64,000 nt of DNA from NCBI GenBank assembly GCA_022842935.1, contig JALHOP010000002.1, positions 310,001-374,000 on the forward strand, in the 5' to 3' direction. This DNA comes from Myxococcota bacterium (GTDB lineage: Bacteria; Myxococcota; XYA12-FULL-58-9; JALHOP01). The notes under the pieces are model-generated. The model did no database searches. It saw nothing but the letters and a program-made list of their open reading frames with translations, and was not told where the DNA came from. Position numbers and translations under genes: made by a program. How positions within the stretch are numbered: the stretch's first letter is position 1; each line of letters starts with the position of its first letter. This document shows positions 59,382 to 64,000 of this stretch, piece after piece.

Positions 59382-61453
59382 TGCGCCCCACCGCTCTCGT
59401 CGTCATGGTCGTACTCGGCTGCGCAAGCCTCGCCCACGCTCAATCCGATGCAATCAAAGAGGTCGAGCGTTGGCGGCTGAACTTCACGTTCCGGGAGACT
59501 GGCAGCTATAGCTCTGACACCGCCAACTGGACGGTAAACCAAGTGGCAAGCGGCTCGGTCGTGCTCTCACGCAAGCCGGGGCGAACCAACGTCTTCGTGG
59601 GCACACCGACGATCTCCGTGCACTACGTGTTCAGCGGCGTCATCAGCGCGGGCGAGAACTGCACCTTCCGGGTCGACATCGACTCGAACGCATCCCCCGA
59701 CGTGGTCACCGACTCCGCGTCGCTCACGTTTTTCGCCGGTGGGTACCAATTTCAGACCGGCAACACGAGCCTCTACGTGCCCCGGCGCAGGACCACCACG
59801 TGCCCCACCGAAGAGGTGCAGGAGAGCATTTCAGGCAAGAGCTGGTCGCACTACATCGCTGACGACCTTCCCTACCCCGCAAGCGGCACGACGCTCTCCG
59901 GCACCTACGTTTCGTCAGAGCCCATCGACCCCGAGTCACCGACCACCGAGGAGGCGACGCTCGTAACGGGTAACTGGGAGTGGACCATCGTGCCCGACAC
60001 CGTCGAGGAGCTGCGCCTCGAAATCGATGAGTCGTCGGACTACGAGGCCTGGACACCACGCGCCAATCCCGACGGCAGCCCGGGCAGCGAGCTGACCATC
60101 GACGCGGCGATCGTGACCCAATCGGGTCGCGCGCCCGCAGTCCAGGCGCGCCGCTGGGAATGGCGGCTGGTGCAAACGTCGCGCGAGCCCGGTATCGCCA
60201 TGAACTTCCCGCCGAACGCGAGTGACACGCGGCCCGACCTCGAGCTCGCCGCACCCGAAGGGACAGTCGCGCAGATCGGCGCCGATGCACAGACCTTGGA
60301 GCGTTTTGTGGTGAGCGGCACGAGCGACGCGGTGGTGGTGCGTTCGTTCGACTGGGGAGCCTGGGCGACCCTCGAGGTCGTCGTCACGCTCGAAGATGAA
60401 CGCACTCTGACCGGGGTGGCGAAGGTCACCGGGGGCAACGGCCTGAGGCTGCCCAAGCGGCCGAGCAGCTCCTACATCGCCGACGTCTGGAAGAGTGACA
60501 ACGGCGCAAGTGGGGCCGATGACGTCGACAACGAAGCCGAACCGCCTGGTGATGGCACGGCTGGCGATGGGCTGTCGCTCTATCAAGAGTACCGCGGCTT
60601 CTACGAAAACGGCCGCCACGTGTTTGGCGCGCCACGAAAAAAAGACCTCTTCATCAAAGCCCCCGAGGCGGCGACGACGGGGGTCGCGCTCTTCAAACGC
60701 GCGAGCGGCATCGAGACGCACGCGCGACTGCGCGACGGCGAGCTTCCTGCCTCGCGCGTCATCAACAGCAATCGCGCGCAGGGTCCTGGCGCGACCGAGC
60801 AGCATGCACTCGTCGTGACCATGGGCGGGGCACAGGCTCCACAGCAAGGTGGCACGGCCCGCAGCACCTTGGGTCAAGCGGTCGGTGGCCCCGGAAATCC
60901 CAAGATGGTGAGCGAGATCCGCATCATGGGCGACTGGGCAGTCTTGCCTGCCGCAAAGCGCGACCAGGTGGTGGCCCATGAGCTGTTGCATGGCGTCAAC
61001 GTGTGGCACCACGGCGAACAGGACCGGCTCGTCGCCTGGGGCCTAGACGACGAGAACGAGCTCGCGGAGCTGAGTGGACCGGGGTCTACGACCAAAATTC
61101 AGGTCTTCGCCGAGCCCAACATCGACGTGACCGAGACCATCGTCGCGGCCCTGACCGGCCCAACCCAGTTCTTCCTCACTTGGCTGGGTGTCGAGTCGGG
61201 GCAACACGCCGGTCACGACCAGTGCGTCATGCGCTACTTCAGCTCGCAGGCGTACGTCAGCAGCGAGGACACGACCATCCGCTTTCGCGTTCAAGAGGCA
61301 CCGGGCGCAACCCTTTGCACCGCGTCCACCGGGACCGGGGTGAACGAGCCCGGACGTAATCCTCAGGCACGGTACAGCGACGCGGCTGCCGGCCGGGGCA
61401 ACTGCAAGGCACAGGTTCTGGTCACTGACGCCGCCCAGGCACCGAGCCGCTAG
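59378..61453 (+). CDS. Secreted HExxHxxNxxH metallopeptidase-like protein
   Basis: 691 residues, first ATG 59378 overlapping the upstream stop. A signal peptide (about 1-21, ALVVMVVLGCASLAHAQ) precedes a long beta-rich region. The zinc site lies at 534-545, VAHELLHGVNVWHHG, with H534, E535, H538 and H544 in the spacing of metzincins, except that the usual Gly is N541. A motif GDGLSLYQEYRGF at about 396-408 precedes it. The combination suggests a secreted peptidase with a divergent active site. Convergent with the ABC ATPase, 20 bases away. Confidence 0.78.
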   Translation: MMRPTALVVMVVLGCASLAHAQSDAIKEVERWRLNFTFRETGSYSSDTANWTVNQVASGSVVLSRKPGRTNVFVGTPTISVHYVFSGVISAGENCTFRVDIDSNASPDVVTDSASLTFFAGGYQFQTGNTSLYVPRRRTTTCPTEEVQESISGKSWSHYIADDLPYPASGTTLSGTYVSSEPIDPESPTTEEATLVTGNWEWTIVPDTVEELRLEIDESSDYEAWTPRANPDGSPGSELTIDAAIVTQSGRAPAVQARRWEWRLVQTSREPGIAMNFPPNASDTRPDLELAAPEGTVAQIGADAQTLERFVVSGTSDAVVVRSFDWGAWATLEVVVTLEDERTLTGVAKVTGGNGLRLPKRPSSSYIADVWKSDNGASGADDVDNEAEPPGDGTAGDGLSLYQEYRGFYENGRHVFGAPRKKDLFIKAPEAATTGVALFKRASGIETHARLRDGELPASRVINSNRAQGPGATEQHALVVTMGGAQAPQQGGTARSTLGQAVGGPGNPKMVSEIRIMGDWAVLPAAKRDQVVAHELLHGVNVWHHGEQDRLVAWGLDDENELAELSGPGSTTKIQVFAEPNIDVTETIVAALTGPTQFFLTWLGVESGQHAGHDQCVMRYFSSQAYVSSEDTTIRFRVQEAPGATLCTASTGTGVNEPGRNPQARYSDAAAGRGNCKAQVLVTDAAQAPSR

Positions 61454-61473
61454 ACCCCGCGTGGCGCGCGACG

Positions 61474-62262
61474 TTAGTGCTTGTAGCGACGCACCCGATG
61501 GCGCATCGCTGCGCGCACGGCACCGCGGTTGCCGCGCACCGGGGCGAGCATCACCTCGGGCTCGGCGTCGCAGAAGATGGTCTCGGGCGGCCCCGAGCGC
61601 TGCACGGTGCCCTCACCGAAGACGTGAACCGTCGTGGCGATGCGGCGTGCGAAGGCCATATCGTGGGTGACGATGACCATGGTCTGACCGGTGCGGGCGA
61701 GTGATTGGAGCACCTGCAAGACCTCTTGCATGAGCGAGGGATCGAGCGCGCTCGTCGGCTCGTCGAAGAGCATGACCTCTGGGTCCATGGCGAGGGCGCG
61801 GGCGATGGCGACCCGCTGCTGCTCGCCGCCCGACAGGCGGGCAGGCTTCTCGTGAGCCTTGGCGAGGACGCCCACGCGGTCGAGGAGCTGCTCGGCCTTT
61901 TCGAGCGTGGCTTTCGCGTTGGCACCCAGCACCCGCAGCGGCGCCTCCATCACGTTGCCGAGGACGGTGAGGTGCGGGAAGAGGTGAAACTGCTGGAAGA
62001 CCATGCCCATCTGCCGGCGCATTGCCGCGAGCCGCTCGCGCTGCACGTCTGGGGGTAGGTCGCGGCTCAATGTCACATTCCCGACACAAACGGAGCCGGA
62101 GTCGAAGCTCTCGAGGCCGTTCAAGCAGCGCAAAAACGTGCTTTTGCCGCAGCCCGAAGGACCAATGATGGCAGCCACATCGCCGCGGTCGATTTCGACC
62201 GACACGTCACGCAAGACACCAAGCGCACCGTGGGACTTCTTCAAGTGGCTGACTTTGATCAT
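61474..62262 (-). CDS. Polar amino acid ABC transporter ATPase
   Basis: 262 residues. A GlnQ/ArtP-type ATPase with Walker A GPSGCGKST (34-42), Q-loop MGMVFQQFHLFPHLTVLGNV, signature LSGGEQQR, Walker B VMLFDEPTSALDPSL and switch His in VTHDMAFARR. It drives uptake of polar amino acids with the fused binding-protein/permease encoded 58 bases upstream. The C-terminal tail is basic and somewhat longer than average (RHRVRRYKH). The substrate is not determined by sequence. Confidence 0.93.
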   Translation of the reverse strand: MIKVSHLKKSHGALGVLRDVSVEIDRGDVAAIIGPSGCGKSTFLRCLNGLESFDSGSVCVGNVTLSRDLPPDVQRERLAAMRRQMGMVFQQFHLFPHLTVLGNVMEAPLRVLGANAKATLEKAEQLLDRVGVLAKAHEKPARLSGGEQQRVAIARALAMDPEVMLFDEPTSALDPSLMQEVLQVLQSLARTGQTMVIVTHDMAFARRIATTVHVFGEGTVQRSGPPETIFCDAEPEVMLAPVRGNRGAVRAAMRHRVRRYKH

Positions 62263-62320
62263 CGGGTCTTTTGATTCACCACGTCGGCGCTAAAGCGTAC
62301 AGGGACCGGCCCGGCAATGG

Positions 62321-63817
62321 TTATCGTCGTAGGCGACGTTCCATGCGCGTCGAAAGTAACGACAGCGGGTAGCTCATGCCCAGGTAAAGGAGCGCGGTGA
62401 CCGCAGCCAACGGCAGGATGTCCTTGGGGTTGTTCATGACCGCGATGTTGTAGCGCTTGGACAGTTCGACGACGGTGATCACCGAGCACACCGAGGTGTC
62501 CTTGAAGAGAGCAATGAAGTCATTGGTGACCGGCGGCATGACCATGCGCGCGGCCTGCGGCAAAACGATGCGTCGAAGCGCCATGCCCCGCGACATGCCG
62601 AGGGTCAGCGCGGCTTCCATCTGCCCGGGCGGGACCGCCTGCAGGCCAGCGCGGTAGATCTCCGCCTCGTACGCCGAGTAGTTCACCGCGAGTCCGATGA
62701 TGGCTGCGGGGAGTGCGCTGATGTTCAGACCGACCGCAGGTAACAGGAAGAAAATGAAGAAGAGCTGGAGCATGAGCGGCGTGCCGCGAATGACCTCGAC
62801 GTAGACCGTTGCTGGGATGGCGAGCGCCCGCGGGCCGTACAGCCGGGTCACCGCGATGAGCACGCCAATCACGATGGCGAGCGGCATGGCGGTCACCGAC
62901 AAGAGGATCGTCGTACCGGCCGCCGCGAGTAGGAGCATCCCGTGCTTCTCGACGAACTCGTGGAAGCGCGAGCCCTCCGCCGCAGTCGCCTCGAGCTTCG
63001 GCAGCTGCAAGAGAGCTGGGTTCTCCTGCGTGGCGTTCCACATGGCGTAGCGCTCGAACAGCTCGCGCAGAGCACCACGGCTGCGCAAATTGGCGATGGC
63101 GGCGTCGAGCGCCTCGCGCAAAGCGTCGTCGCCCTTACGCACCAAGATCACGTAGCGGCCAGGCTCGACGGGCTTGTCGACGAAGCGGAGCTTGGGAAAA
63201 TCCTTGTGATAAAAGGTCGCGATCGGGAGGTCCTGCACCGTCGCGTCGAGCTTACCGGCGTGCGTATCGCTCATGGCGTTGACGTTGCCGTCATAGAGCA
63301 CCGGCTGAACCTCGCTCGCCGTGAAGTGCTGGCGCACATATGTCTCGGACGACGAGCCACCGAGGACGCCGACCTGTTTGCGCGGGCTACCGTGGAGGTC
63401 ATCCCAACTCTGGATGGGGCTGCCCTCGGGCACGATGAGCTGCAGCTCGTAGACGTAATACGGGATGGTGCTGTCGACGACCGAGACGCGCTCAGGGGTC
63501 CACTCGTAGCCATTCATGACGATGTCGATACGGCCGGTGTTGAGGACGGTCGGTAGCGTGTCCCACTGCGCCTGAAAGAACCGAGGTGCGATGCTGGTGC
63601 CAGTGGCGCGGGAGAGCTCTTGGGCAAGCAGATCGGCAAGCTCGGCTTCGACGCCAGCAAGTCCCCGGGGAGCGGCATCATCGGGCCACATGAAGGGGCC
63701 ACCGCCCTCGAGATCGCCGCCCCAGAGAAAGTAGCCACGGGACGTGATGACCGAGAGCGTGTCCGTGCTGGGTGGGGCGGTGAGGAGCGCCACCGCCAAG
63801 AGCGCGGGGGCAAACAT
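62321..63817 (-). CDS. ABC amino acid importer, binding protein-permease fusion
   Basis: 498 residues. After a signal sequence (1-15, LLAVALLTAPPS) comes a periplasmic binding domain of the amino-acid type (about 20-265: GRIDIVMNGYEWTPERVSVVDSTIPYYVYELQLIVP, VGVLGGSSSETYVRQ), then a permease with about five helices (about 285-498) carrying the EAA loop EAALTLGMSRGMALRRIVLPQA. Fusion of sensor and channel in one chain puts substrate recognition directly on the membrane unit; such fusions exist in some bacteria. With the downstream ATPase it forms a complete importer. Confidence 0.92.
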   Translation of the reverse strand: MFAPALLAVALLTAPPSTDTLSVITSRGYFLWGGDLEGGGPFMWPDDAAPRGLAGVEAELADLLAQELSRATGTSIAPRFFQAQWDTLPTVLNTGRIDIVMNGYEWTPERVSVVDSTIPYYVYELQLIVPEGSPIQSWDDLHGSPRKQVGVLGGSSSETYVRQHFTASEVQPVLYDGNVNAMSDTHAGKLDATVQDLPIATFYHKDFPKLRFVDKPVEPGRYVILVRKGDDALREALDAAIANLRSRGALRELFERYAMWNATQENPALLQLPKLEATAAEGSRFHEFVEKHGMLLLAAAGTTILLSVTAMPLAIVIGVLIAVTRLYGPRALAIPATVYVEVIRGTPLMLQLFFIFFLLPAVGLNISALPAAIIGLAVNYSAYEAEIYRAGLQAVPPGQMEAALTLGMSRGMALRRIVLPQAARMVMPPVTNDFIALFKDTSVCSVITVVELSKRYNIAVMNNPKDILPLAAVTALLYLGMSYPLSLLSTRMERRLRR

Positions 63818-63934
63818 GGCGGCGGTTTATCGCAAAAGCCGGTGCGACAGTTGCGAGCGTCCAGACGGGCGCGGGCGGCTGAAGGCCTGACATGGCCTAG
63901 ACGTATCCCCTTGGCGACCTCAACGCGGCGGACC

Positions 63935-64000
63935 TCACTCGAGACTGGCCTCCAACTTGACCGTCTGATTGACCCGAACCTTGATCGTGACAGTCCGCGT
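63935..64000 (-). CDS. 3' end of a gene running off the window
   Basis: The last 66 bases, read on the minus strand, are open to the window edge and end in TGA at 63935-63937. The last 21 residues read as a beta-strand-like tail (TVTIKVRVNQTVKLEASLE), resembling the end of a PEGA-type or Ig-like domain. Too little is visible for any call. It is upstream of the ABC transporter genes on the same strand. Confidence 0.35.
   Translation of the reverse strand, partial: TRTVTIKVRVNQTVKLEASLE

Overview
The window looks like chromosome from a GC-rich Gram-negative bacterium of the Myxococcota / former Deltaproteobacteria type. This rests on gene content, not on any marker gene: many secreted lipoproteins with cysteine-rich or parallel beta-helix architectures, DUF4215-type repeats, an MxcH/MxcI-like iron locus, B12/radical-SAM and arylsulfotransferase-like proteins, and GC-rich third codon positions almost everywhere. 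No rRNA, tRNA, CRISPR array, insertion sequence or prophage was seen.

Layout. 1-5.7 kb: end of a glycosyltransferase-like gene, an SrkA-type kinase, a PPi-type phosphofructokinase with an unknown partner gene, and a YcaQ-like DNA glycosylase. 5.7-10.2 kb: two translationally coupled paralogous surface lipoproteins with beta-helix bodies. 10.2-19.9 kb: a nine-gene chemosensory operon read on the minus strand, in the order cheA, cheW, mcp, cheB, cheY, cheR, cheX, a pseudo-receiver/CheX-like gene and an HDOD gene, most of them joined by 1-4 nt start/stop overlaps. 20-28 kb: housekeeping and small genes (zinc-ribbon plus SPFH pair, YajQ, EcsC, a 56-residue zinc protein, a SET-domain protein, an RlmM-like rRNA methyltransferase, MarC, an EEP-family enzyme). 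28-40 kb: a lipoprotein metallopeptidase, an arylsulfotransferase-like protein, DedA, a DTW-domain tRNA enzyme, a radical SAM protein, a RluA-type pseudouridine synthase and a DUF4215 lipoprotein. 40-44 kb: an adenine deaminase / purine permease operon with a cyclic-nucleotide-binding protein. 44-49.7 kb: an iron-uptake-like locus made of a PepSY protein, an MxcI-like lipoprotein, a TonB-dependent receptor carrying its own TonB domain, and a separate TonB. 50-55 kb: small zinc and unknown proteins, a beta-helix lipoprotein, and an ada gene coupled to a PEP-mutase-family gene that looks foreign. 55-64 kb: a three-part acyltransferase-ACP-AMP ligase, a lipoprotein coupled to a secreted metallopeptidase, and a polar amino acid ABC importer whose binding protein and permease are fused.

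The clearest working units are the chemosensory operon (receptor, kinase, adaptation enzymes and two CheX-type domains), the adenine salvage operon (import plus deamination), the iron locus (outer-membrane receptor, TonB energy supply, inner-membrane PepSY protein) and the fused ABC importer. Across the window a degenerate palindrome related to CCGCTATAGCGG recurs, often forcing the rare Ile codon ATA inside genes, and an 11-mer TGTCCGCTACA occurs three times. These two signals are not explained by the genes and are the least conventional part of the window.
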